Shown: positions 49,745 to 61,900 of the stretch, one piece after another
Position numbering within the stretch: the stretch's first letter is position 1
Layout: each line of letters opens with the position of its first letter
Source of the DNA: Azadirachta indica
Taxonomy: Eukaryota > Streptophyta > Magnoliopsida > Sapindales > Meliaceae
Length of the DNA stretch: 64,000 nucleotides
Reading direction: 5' to 3'
Assembly (NCBI GenBank): GCA_022749755.1
Contig: CM040450.1
Coordinates: forward strand, 6,252,913 to 6,316,912
Program-made: the position numbers and the translations under genes
Notes under the pieces: generated by a model
Databases searched by the model: none
What the model saw: only the letters and a program-made list of their open reading frames with translations
Told to the model about the DNA's origin: nothing

Positions 49745-50012
49745 AAAACATTATGGGAGAATGCCCATTATCTCCTTACTTTTTAAGTTAATGCCCTATT
49801 AACTCCTATATTTTCTTTAATATCCCATTACTCCCTTGAGTTTTGATTTTGTTCTTTAGTATTTTAAATGTTTTCGATTTTATCATTTTATAAACTAATT
49901 GACCTGAAAGGTAAAAAAAAAAAAAAAGATTCAGGAGGTGATGGGGTATTAGAAAAAATATAAAAAATAATGAGATATTGGTTCAAAAAATATGGGGGCA
50001 ATTGGCATTGTC
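49745..50012. mobile_element. MITE-like inverted-repeat element
   Basis: Left 'AATGCCCATTATCTCCTTAC ... AATATCCCATTACTCCCTTG' is an imperfect inverse of right 'GGAGGTGATGGGGTATTAG ... GGGGGCAATTGGCATTG'. Arms are about 80 bp, with a poly(A) run at 49914-49927 inside. Non-coding. Confidence 0.5.
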
Positions 50013-50313
50013 TTAAACATTATTTTCATAAAAGAAAAAATAAAATAAAAATTAGATATTTTAAACATAGTACACATATATAAATCAATGTATATTCCCT
50101 TAAATTTGGCCACAATTTTTAACTATTAGTTTAAGCAATTTAGATAAATGATTATGTAGCAACGTTAAATGCTACTTTTAACCATAAATTTCTACGTTTT
50201 AATTTCATGGTTGAAATTTTGTATTCCAATGTCTGAAAAAAAATTTAAGTTAAAGAACTTTCATTTATCTATAAGATTTGTTCAGCATAATGGGTTGGAT
50301 GAATTTGACTAAG

Positions 50314-51012
50314 GGTTTGTTTATTTTTTTGACTGAAGTTTGAATATTATTATTTAAATATTTAAAAATTATTTATTTTTTAATTTATATCTGAATATTT
50401 GTTAAAAACATCTGAGTATAATTAAATTAAAAATTTTGACTTAAATTTAAATGAGCAAATATTTGAATAATTTAATATTTTTATTTTTAAAAAATATCCC
50501 TATTTTATTAATTTATTTACCTAAAAACCTTAAAACCCTATCTAACTATTTTTAACGTGTATATTCTTTATCGTGAGTCTTTTCTACTTGTCCTCTAAAT
50601 ATTACTTATGTTATACTTTAATTATTACAATAAATTTGAATATTTACATAATTATAACCATATTACAATATAACCTATTATTTGTATTTGATTTTTTTTA
50701 ATCTTTATATCATTGATTAGAAATTTTTTTTTAAAAAACGTATGTCAAATAAATAAATAATGTATATATTAATATAATTTATTATTTTTTTTATCTGTTA
50801 TTGTGCTAATATAATTAAAATTATTTTAAATATAAGTATATTATTTAAAAAGGTATATATATCAAAATATCAATTTTTATATTTTTTATTTTATTAAATA
50901 AACAACTTAATACTTATTTTTAAAATAAAAAACAAACATATTATTCAAATTCAAATTTCAGTTAGATTCAAATTTCAGTCATGGTCAGAGTTCAAACAAA
51001 AAAAATAAATGC
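50314..51012. mobile_element. longer relative of the TGTTTGTTTTTT-ended MITE
   Basis: Starts GGTTTGTTTATTTTTTTGAC and ends near 'AGTTCAAACAAAAAAAATAAATG'. Internal blocks (ACTTAATA.TTAT..T, 'AGATTCAAATTT.AG') are shared with 34334-34732. It is rich in A+T and has no ORF. Confidence 0.45.
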
Positions 51013-52751
51013 CATCTAAAGCTATATTCGATTCATCATTTTGTAAATTAAAGCTTTTTTTAGTGTAATTCAATCCATAAATAATAAAAATAAATATATA
51101 AAAAAAAAAATTATAATTAGGCTTTTAAATAATTTATTAAAAATAAAAAATTGAACTAATCATTATAAGACTACAAGAATATAATATCAAAACTTATAAG
51201 TTTTCATACAATATTATTATAAAATTTTATTTTAACCTTAAAAAAGATAAATAAATTGTAAATAGAAAATATTAATTATTAAAAAAGAAAGTGAGAAGAA
51301 GAAAAGGGATGATATAAGGAGACTAGTTGAATGTGTTCGTGTGAAGACTGCAGGGGAGTTATGTCTTATTTTTTACAAATATTGTCTCTATCTATTATTT
51401 CTACAAACCTTAAGGGAGGTATGTGAAAATACCCCTTAAACTAAATATCAATATGTTCGTAAATACCAGTACTCTCATTTTTTGGAAAATGTAACAAAAT
51501 GCCTTTCTATGATTTAGAAAAAAATAATTGAATGAATTTTTAATGTTCAAAATAAATAACAAAATAAAACAAAAAAAAATCACATCCATCTTAATTTTAA
51601 ATAGATATTATCATCAAATGTTTAACTAATTTTATTTTCAATTAGATAATATTCTAATTAGTTAATTTTTTACTAAATAAATTCATATCATTAATTTTAT
51701 GTCATTGTAGTGGTTAATATAGGTTAAAGATAAAAAACGAGAGGCATTTATATTAATACATTAGTGAATATCTGTTAAATGTAAGAGTTAATACAGAAAA
51801 GAAAAAAAATAACGGAAGAGATTAGTTGACGATTATTTTTAAATCAATCTTATTGTCATATTAACTAATAGTTTAAGGGACCCTAATAATTTACCCTTAA
51901 TAATATTGACAAAAAAATTTATTTTAATGAAATCAAGTGATAATTTGTTTGATATCAATTCATAAATTTTTATTTTATCTTTAACTTTATTCAAGCGGTT
52001 ACAAGTTACGCAGCTCACTTCCGCGCCAATTCTAGAACCTTGAGGTTTACGATATCTTTCCAAATTCACAAAACGGAACGACAACATATTTGTCCCTATA
52101 TTTCAACACAATAACGAACTGTATCTGAGTTTTTTAGTGTTAACAATTTACCCCCTACATTTTGTTAATTCAACCCAAATACATTTAATAATAGTGTTAA
52201 AAACTGAAATCCCTAACCTGATTTAATTATCAAATGAATTAAATAAATTATAATCCTATTATATTTTAAAAAATAATACATACTATCCACTTAATTTTTT
52301 AACATATGTTAATAGATTTTTTTAAAATATTTATAACATTATCTACTTAAATGATAATATAACTTGACTATAAATAAATAGAAATAATTTTTAAAATATG
52401 GTAACTATAACTAAATTTTTTTATAAATATGAAAAAATAAAAGAAATTTATTAAATTATAAATAAATTAATAGAGTTTATTACTTAAATAATTAATTGTA
52501 TTATAAAAAATAGACTCACATAAATTTTAAATTCTAATCCTCACATCCATATTAGCTATTTATTAATTGTATCATTTAAATTCAAGTTAAATATCTTATT
52601 TTTGTATTATAATTTTATAATAAAAGATTGCTATCCTTTCATATTATTATATTATCATTTATCAGGGATTAAAATATTAAAAATTGACAACTATATCCTC
52701 ATTTGTTATTTCGTAAACGTTTAGGGACGAAAATATTATTACCCCTTTCTA

Positions 52752-52760
52752 AAACCCTAA
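52752..52760. promoter_or_regulatory. telo-box AAACCCTAA before the TTC27-like gene
   Basis: AAACCCTAA, continuing as AAACCC, about 190 nt upstream of the ATG at 52949. Telo-boxes are frequent in promoters and leaders of plant genes for ribosome and growth functions. Role inferred. Confidence 0.45.
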
Positions 52761-52948
52761 ACCCATGCTTCCACTTTCCTTCAAAATTTCACCCTCAATT
52801 TATCATCTTTCCCCAGTCTCACAGAGAGCATATTTTTCTAGGTAAAAACCTAATCTTTCTTTGGTCCCATTCACCCTCGTTGGCCAGACCGACACTCAGT
52901 TGTTCAATTTCAGGGCATAATCCGAAACTGCGGTAGAGGAGAATTTTC

Positions 52949-55900
52949 ATGGTAATGGATGAACAAGAACTGGAAATCCTCCATGGGTATGAGCTTCGGC
53001 TCCTACGCTGCACCCTTACTTCTCCCTCCTCCAATATTCATCTTAAATGGCAAATGTTGAACGACCAGAGGTCATCCATTGCCCTACTTCACGCACACAT
53101 CAACAACCTCATCGATTCCATTGAGTCTGGAAACTATCTCCAGGCCCTCGCATCCGACGCAGCTCGAATTGTCATTGGCTCGCTGGAGTTTGACTTCACT
53201 GACACAGCTGAGTGCGCCGACCAGGTTTATTCTGAGTTACTCCACTGTGTTGAAGCATTTATTCTGAATAATTCAGAGAATGACATGGACAAGGCTTGTA
53301 GAGTGGTCCTGGTTGCGTGTCTTGCAGTTGCCGCTCTTTTTTGGTTCGTTCAGTGTAACATGATTGGGTGAGGTTTTTCTTTTTAATTTTTTTTTTAAAT
53401 AATTGCAATCAAATAACTGTTGGAAAAGGGTTAGTGATTAATATCTTGATATAAATGAATAGGCCTTTGGTTGGGGATTTGCCAAAGTGTTGTTTTCCAT
53501 TAAAAGTTTCGGAAACAGAAGGCACTGAATTGGTAGAGTGGGAGAATTGGGCACGTAATCAGCTCATGTCTGCTGGCTCCGACTTGGTTGGAAAGTTCTC
53601 TTATCTTCAGGTGGGGAGTTGTTCTTAATCTTAGTGGCTGCTATTTTTATTTTTCACTTTTACTTATTAATTAATTAATTATTTAATTAATTAATTTATT
53701 GTTGTAGTATATAGTTTTTGCCAAAATGTTGCTCATGAAGACAAGAGATTTGGTATTTGATGCAACTGTGTCGTTCGTGTATGGGATTAGAAGCATTCCG
53801 TGGTGGCTCACAAGAATCTTAATTATTCATCAAAGGATTTTGGACGAACGGTCTTCTTCTTTGTTTGATCTATTAAAAGTTTGTATGGCTGAGACATTGC
53901 AGCATTTTGGCACTTTGGAAAATGTTACAACTTATTGGGGAAACCAGTTGCATGATATTGAACCTTCAGATATTGTTTCCATAGTCCATTTAGAAGCAGG
54001 GCTCTTAGAACACATTTATGGGAGGGTCGATCCTTGTAGGTGAGTTATCTTGAGAAAGTTTTATAGTTTTCATGGGCTTATTTCTGGCCATATAATAAGT
54101 TTTCAATGTGGAAAGTTGTTACTTCCACTATGGAAATTGCTCTTAGCATTATCACATTCTTGGTGATTAATTACATGTGCATGTGCAAGAGGGATATAAG
54201 AATTAATTCTTATGCTTGAAATTCATGACCTCTCCCATTTCTAAATTTATGTGCTTTCGATGATTATTTTAAGTTAGCAACAGTAGTTGATTTTGAGTGG
54301 ACTGATGCACAAAATTAATTGTTACCATTGATATAAGACTTCTATCCTTCTCTCTCTCTCTCTCTCTCTTTTATTTTTTTTCCAGTAAATTTGAAATCTC
54401 TGAGGTTTGTGGTGTGTTCTAAAGCATTTTTATGGTATCAGGCAACATTTTGAATCGGCTGAATTGGCAGCTGGTCTTCAGCTCTCGCTTACTGGTTCTC
54501 TTGGTTTCCGCACTGTTCATCAGGTGAAGATTGAATGTTTATCATCTATGTAAGTTGTTGGGATCTTCCCTCTTAGCTTTGGGATTATTCTTGGATATAG
54601 GTAGAGCCAAAGGCACAAATGGTACTCGTTGCAAACACAAATTCATCAAACAATCCCGATACTGTTGTTTCAATAAACCAAGGGATCCATACCCATTATT
54701 CTGCCATTGAGGATCCTTCTGAAGTTTTTATGACCCCAAAATTATTGGAGAATGGTAATGAATCCAAATCTGGAGCCCAGTGCCTTGCCAGTGGTGGCTC
54801 AGTCATCCATTTAACAACAACCCAACAGGCAGTGATCTTGGCTCAGTGCCTTCTGATAGAAAAGAGTTCTCGACAGGATGAAATGCAAAGTAAGTTGCCC
54901 GAGCACATGGTTCAGTTGAAACTTATGGTCCTACTAAGATTATAGCATATCGTACTTCTTTTCAAATGATTATACATAATATGTTTTCCCTTTAGTAAAT
55001 CGAGGATAAATCATAATATTTCTATTTGGAAGGACGTTTGGTTTGATTTTGTTTAATCTGATTTCTTTTTGGCTATGGAAAGGACTGAAACAGGATTGGT
55101 GGCATAGACAGGTTTTATTGTTGGTCTTTTGTAATCTTACCGTTTGTTTTTCTTTGTGGACACCTGGTCCACAGTTGTATCCACATTTTTTTTAACCTCT
55201 AATGCATTTTCCTTAAGTATCTAATAAAAATCACATTTCTGCATTCTTAACAGAAGGGAAAAAAAAATAAAAATGGAAGATTCTGTCTTGATATAAGGCT
55301 TATCTTCCTAGTATATATTGAATGCTGATTGAAAAAGATAAATGCACTTCTCTTGAAAGACTAGATAAAGCCAATTGAACTCAATTGAGTGTTTCTTTTC
55401 TCTTAATGGAAAAATTATCACCTGATCTTCTCGCTTTTATTCTCTTGTTCTCAATACTTGTAACATTTGCCTTCTGTAAGTAAATACATTTCTTATCTTG
55501 TATCCTGAGACATCAGCTTAATCTCCTCTTTTTAGTCGCATGGATTTTCTGGCATGTTATTTCTTAGCCACCTAATGGTCCCATTTCACAAATTACAGCT
55601 GGCCATAAAGCTGTCCCATAATTTAAGGAGAAAATTTTACTTTTTCTGAAAAGAGTTTTTTTTTTACTCTTTTGGACTAGAAGAAGCGATAGGAATAGAT
55701 GCTGTAGCAGCTCTGTCTTTACCATTTCTGTAAGACTAGGATCTCATAGTAAATAATTAAGATCATCATCTGCTTGTTTGGAACTTTTGAGAAAGTTTCA
55801 GATGTAAAGAGAACAAATTTTCAGAATTAACAGAGTGCTCAGTTTTTTGTGGAGCTTCTGCAAAAATTTTAGATATAAAGCACACCGTAGCTGCGCTGTT

Positions 55901-58900
55901 GGAAATTTTTTACTCTGCTAAAGGGAAATATCATTTTGCACATATATTTCTACTCAGTGATGCAAGTTTTCTAGTTCATATTATTGATCGTGCTTTTTCA
56001 ACTTGAGAAACATCCTAACCATTTCTAAGGAAGTGTCTTTTGTAGCTGATGTTTGGTGTACAGAGGCATGAATTTCTTTCTGTCTTTGTGTTATTTTTTC
56101 TTTGCATTGACTCTTGATTTGATCAACTGCAATTTACTGCTTGGTTTTTGGTTCAGGATGGGATATGGCTCCATACATAGAGGCAATTGATTCACAGCAG
56201 TCATCTTACTTTATTGTATGTAGATTAACACTATAGTATTAGTTTTTATTAAGCATATATATTATTTTAAAATTTCTTAGCTGTCAGACTTATCAGATGT
56301 TCTCATATTCTGGAAATTGATGACACTGAGTGCATGTAGATTTCTTGTACATGGACAAAAAAATAGTGGTAGTTGCTATAGTTTACCTTTCTTTAGTATA
56401 GGAAACAAGATATTCCAAGACTTTATGGTTTGAACTGTGACACATTATTGCACTTCTTATTTTCATTTTCTCCCTGTTTTCTCACGTGTTTTGTGGTTAT
56501 GTTCTTGGCACTAGTAGGTAATGCTTTTGGTTTAGTTTTGATATAGCTAAATTTTTTAAGATTGCTCTTGAATTTCTCCTCTGATGCTTGCATGATTTTT
56601 CCCTCTTTCAGCTACAGTTTTTCTGTGATATATTACGTATTAGATGGGAGGCTACTCGTAGCCGCACGAAGGGGCGTGCTTTAGAGATGATGGATAAATT
56701 GGTATGAGTGGTATCTTTGTTTTTGGTCTTCCTATTCAGGAACTTCTTTAAGTGCTTGCTTTATGGTTCACTTCAAAAATATGCTTTTTGCTTTGTTTTA
56801 GGTGGAGAGTGTGTATAATTCTTCTCCTAAAGTGGCACAAAGGATCCCCTTTTGTTTTGTGGTTTATATTCCCACTTTCCCTGCCCTGCGAAAGTAAAAC
56901 TATGTCTTCTCTATCTTCAAATGATACTGTTGAGATTAAGTGTTTCTATTTTTTATGAGAGTTTGATTGCTTTATTCACTCTTTTGTTTAACCGTTCATT
57001 TCCATTTTCTTTATTTTAGGGAATATGGTGAACTTTTTGTAAGCTGTGGTTTGATTGGAGAGGCCATTAAAATTTTTGAGGATTTAGAGTTGTGGGATAA
57101 TCTAATATACTGCAACTGGTATGATGTCCTTGACAGCCATTATCTTAATCTGCCCTTTCTGCATGTTTACCCATTTTTACCTTTGTTTCCAGTCCATTGT
57201 TGCTAATAGGAGTTTCTTGTTTATTTGATATTTGAAACAGCCTACTGGGGAAGAAAGCAGCAGCCGTTGAACTCATAAAGGCCCGGCTGTCTGAAATGCC
57301 CAATGACCCTAGATTATGGTACATGGATGAGCCTTGTCATTTGGTCCTTTCATATTATGGTTATTTATTTTTTCTGATAAATTCATTGTTCATGTCACTT
57401 ACTACATCAAGGTATAAAACGATATCCGATGTGCTGACATTGTCAATGCCACCAAACATAATATTATTTTCCATTTACAATACCAGTTTAAAAGCTCACT
57501 GATGACGTGTTCTTACGGATTGCTTGTACTCTGGTGGTTGAGTCAAAGAATGCTGTACTCATATAATGACATGTACTGTTAATTTTCTTACAGTTCTGCA
57601 CCTTACTCTTATAATATTTAAGCAGTATCATTGCAAAGATAGATTTTGGCTAAGAAAAATGTTGCTTTGTCTGATGTTATGGGGGGTGGAAGTCAATAAT
57701 CCACTGTGGCTGAGGCTGGTCAAAGTAGAAATGTCAGTTCCTTTAGTCAGCCAAAGTAAGTTGGGCGTTTTGGGTATAAGAAGACATATCTGGAGGGTGA
57801 TTTTGGAGATGGGATTGACTTGTTTAGTAATGCTCTTTGTAGATCCTGGACTGACTGTAAGTTCATACATGAATACTCATACATTTATAAAGTTCTCTCT
57901 TTAAATTTCGAGAAGCATCTTCTTTATTCATTGACTAGTGGGAGATGAGAGGTGAGAAGCAAAAAGCCTGTAGGGATCACAGTGAAGGAAGAAACAAAAT
58001 AAAATGCCAATTTTGGATTTCATGTGACTCTGAGCAGATTGTGATGTGGCATTGAGCTTTTTCTTCATTGAGGTATGGCCTCAAGTTTGTGGGATAGATT
58101 GAGCCTCAAGGTTTCATGGTTTGTTCTTGGACAATATTTTTGCTTTTCAGAAAGTGAAGAAGCCAATTTTGAGTGTTATTGCCAGAAAGAAACCACCACA
58201 TTTTTGGAGAGAAAATTGAAGAAAACATAGGTGGTTTTTGGGATAGAGTTCGACTTATATCTTTGGGCTTCAGTTGCTAAGGACTTCAAATATTTTTCAT
58301 TTTCTCAATATATCTTAACTGGGATGGGTTTAGGTTAGTTTTCTGTATATTGTTTTTATGACTAGGGGAAGGATGGAGGATAGTCTTTGGGGTTGTCAGA
58401 GAGGTGTTTTATAGATTATTTCCCTTTCCCTAGTTTTCTATTTTTGTTTATCCATGTTGACACCTAGTCAGCCTTTGTGTTTTTTCTTATGTCTTCTGGT
58501 ATACTTCTCAGTTTCTCCATGAAAAGGAACAAAAAAAGACTCTGATGAGGAGATGCATATAAACTAAATTTTTAACTGAAGTTGAAAAGAAAAGCAAAGC
58601 AAACAAAACTTTTTGTTATATCTAAGGAAACCATTTCCCTCGTTGATAAAGATAATTGGAAGCCTGAAGAACAACTTTGTGAGAAACTAGCATTAGGCCT
58701 GGTTGTATACTGACTTAAAATGAATTGCTGAAGTTTGAGTGCGTGAAGGATCTTGTAGTGACCTTTACCGTGTTTCATGATCAATTAGGTAAAGATTTAT
58801 CAGCTGGCCTTATTTATATTTTTAATTTTTTCTGCTCAATTTTCGTTAATGCTTCTGTATCAACATATCCATCTTATGTTAATGAGACAGGTTATCAATA

Positions 58901-61900
58901 ATTTTGAAAAATATTTTCAAATAGTATCATTTGTTAGTTCCTGCAATGCCTAGATTGGTTTCAAAGAAATAAAGAAAAACAGAAATTGTTATCATCTTAT
59001 AGCATATCTATCTCCAACAGTTCCAGTTCCAGAATAATTATTGACGCTATTTATGTTGACCGGGTAAGACATTTTGTTTGATCAAAACGAAATGGAAGAA
59101 AATAAATGACTTCAAAGGACATCTTTCTTCTGTTTCTTTAATTTTCAAGGCTACATGAGTTGTCCAAAAGTAGTCCTCTAGCCTTATCATCCTTTATTGC
59201 AAATCTATTTCTCCAACCATTGCTGAGTGGTTAACCTTGATGTTGGTTTGTGGAAAGTAATTTTTCTTCTTGCTCAAGTTTTCTTAAAAAAGAGATGAAA
59301 AAGGAAAAAAGAAAAAGGGGAAAGGCAAATTGTGACTGCATTAACTTCTCTAAGCCTCTTCCCGGTGCATTTGCTGCCCCAATCTTAGTTGTTCAGCTAC
59401 ACGGATGCCAGGAAAAGATTGAGAAATATAACAGGGTTGAAATGAATTTTGGAAACCATGTCTTTTTGAGAAATTTTTGCTGGACATGTGAACAAATGCC
59501 TACAATTTGAACAATAAAGATCTGCTTAGATTTCTTACAATGGATACATGGATGTGAATTCAATTTGAGACAAAGCCTCTCCCATGCCATTTGTTTATGA
59601 TAGAATCTTACTGCTCCCAAAGAAACAGAAATCAACTAGTAGTTATAGGAACTTCAGTAGCTTAAGTTTTTTAATAGAGTAGTAATAAGTTGGGACCATT
59701 GTTTGGCTTTTCTATCTAATAAGCTCTGTTTTGGTATGGAAGGTTCTGAGACAATATCAATTTCCCTCAACTGTTTTTGTCTACATGCATATGCTGATGC
59801 ACAGGAATATTAATATGCTCAGTTCTTCTTGTGGACATATTGTGTTAACATGAGACATAATATTAAGGGTTGAATTTTGTGTTGTTGACCGATGCATGCC
59901 TTTAATTTGTAGGTGTTCATTAGGTGATGTTACAAATAACGATACCTGCTATGAGAAAGCTTTGGAAGTTTCAAACGATAAGTCAGCTCGAGCTAAGGTG
60001 ATATTCGTTTCTCAAACTAAATGTGATTCACATTATCTTATACCCATCTGTTGTTATAAGTGTATTTTCATGTGCATCAGCGGTCTCTTGCTCGCAGTGC
60101 ATATAATAGAGGGGACTACGAGACATCCAAACTCCTTTGGTATGTTTTCTTTAATGCTTTTGATTTTGTTCTCTATTGAAGTGTAGCTGATAATGTGTAG
60201 TTAATGACTGATATGGCTGAATGACAAATTACCCTTGGTTATGGCTCAGGGAGTCTGCTATGGCCTTGAATTCTTTGTATCCAGATGGTTGGTTTGCACT
60301 TGGTGCTGCTGCATTGAAGGTAACATGTTTGCACTATGGTGATTTTCTGTTTATCATATTTTTGTACCAATGTGTGTGTGCTTTGAGACTTGTATAATCC
60401 TGCCAAGTTTCTGAAACTTAATTCTGAAATATAAATACAGGCTCGGGACATTGAAAAGGCTCTGGATGGGTTTACTCGTGCTGTTCAACTTGATCCAGAA
60501 AATGGGGAAGCTTGGAACAATATTGCTTGCTTGTATGCTCTTTTCTTTTTCATCATGTCATATCATGTTTATGCTCCTTTATCGTCAATAGTTGACATAC
60601 ACCTTCCTCTTTGCATATTTAGCCTACAAAGAGTGTCAGACTTCTTCTTCGATCAGCAAATATTAAATTGCTCCAACTGCTAAGAACTAGATATGACTAT
60701 CATTATTTTGAATAAGGAAAATATTATCCACCTCTCTTCAGGTTTAGCTAAACATCTGATACATCTACCTGGTTTTTGAAACTATCAGAGTCCTCCCCTT
60801 GACTTAACAGAATTAGTCAAACTTGGCAAATTAAGGATATAATAGTAACTTAAGAGCAAAAAGGAAAATAAATGAATACCTTCCCTGGCATCTCTCTCTA
60901 GTATATTGTGAATGTGGATTCCAAGAGAGGAATTCCAGTTCCTGTGGATATATTGTGCTACCATTTAATATACCCAAGAAAACAGGGGCCACAAAAACCT
61001 TCATTTGTCAGCTGACCTGATGCAGTCGCATTGTATTGCTCAATGACTCATTAAGCGAGGGGAGATGCCAGCTTTTCTGACAATTTTTCATAATGACTGC
61101 CTTTCATTTCCTCTCTCCCACTCTTTGGATAATGAGATGAAAGTTAGCCATTATGAAGGTCAGAAAAGCTGGCATCTCCCCTCGCTTCATGAGCCATTGA
61201 GCAATACAATGCGACTGCATCAGGTCAGCTGACAAATGAATGTTTTTGTGCCCCTGTTTTCTTGGGTATATTAAATGGCGGTAGAAATATCCACGAGAAC
61301 TGGAATTCCTCTTCTGGAATCTACATTCACAAAATAACTGAAGGTGTTTATTTTCAGATGCTTTAGACGCCTTTATAATATGAAAACATTGAGTTCCTTG
61401 TTCAACTGAGAACTTAATTTGGAATTGGTTATCTGTCTGTCAATAGATGCTTCTGAGAGAGGTTGGTGAATACTTCCCGAAATTTATATAAAATTGACAG
61501 AGAAGGCAATAACAGTACTAGAATTGAGGAGTAAGGTTTTGTTTAGAGTTCTGTGGAAGTTGTGTGAGGAAGAATCGATCTAAGGTTCAGGTTGCTGTAT
61601 CTATTACTTTTATCATTTTATGCTTCTTCCGTTTTTATTTAACAGTGCAGTGAAAGTTTGTGAACGTTGAACTTCTTGTCCACGAAGTATGTATTGTACC
61701 CATTTCCAGGATATTTTAGTTAGCAACATATTTGAATGTTTGTTAATGCAAATTATAATAAAATGCCAAGAGCCATTTGCTTTGTCTTTTGATATAATGA
61801 AAAATTCAAACATATAACTTCGGATCATGTAAATTATCTGTCATCCATAAGTAGGAAATAATTGTTAGATTTACTTAATCTTGCAGGCATATGATCAAGA

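Larger units (their letters stand above)
48431..52700. other. AT-rich spacer between the ABCG pseudogene and the TTC27-like gene
   Basis: The left 0.9 kb may be eroded 5' parts of the ABCG gene. The rest is AT-rich with MITE-like elements (49745-50012, 50314-51012) and, at about 51385-51450, a lone terminus ('TATTATTTCTACAAACCTTAAGGGAGGTATGTGAAAATACCCC') that matches the ends of the fold-back element at 3855-4721. No gene is supported. Confidence 0.5.

Noticed and set aside
57566..57904. 112-aa plus-strand ORF in the 2.6-kb intron of the TTC27-like gene
   Set aside because: No recognisable domain, lies between two well-defined exons, and has no start context or splice links. A chance ORF or an old element fragment.
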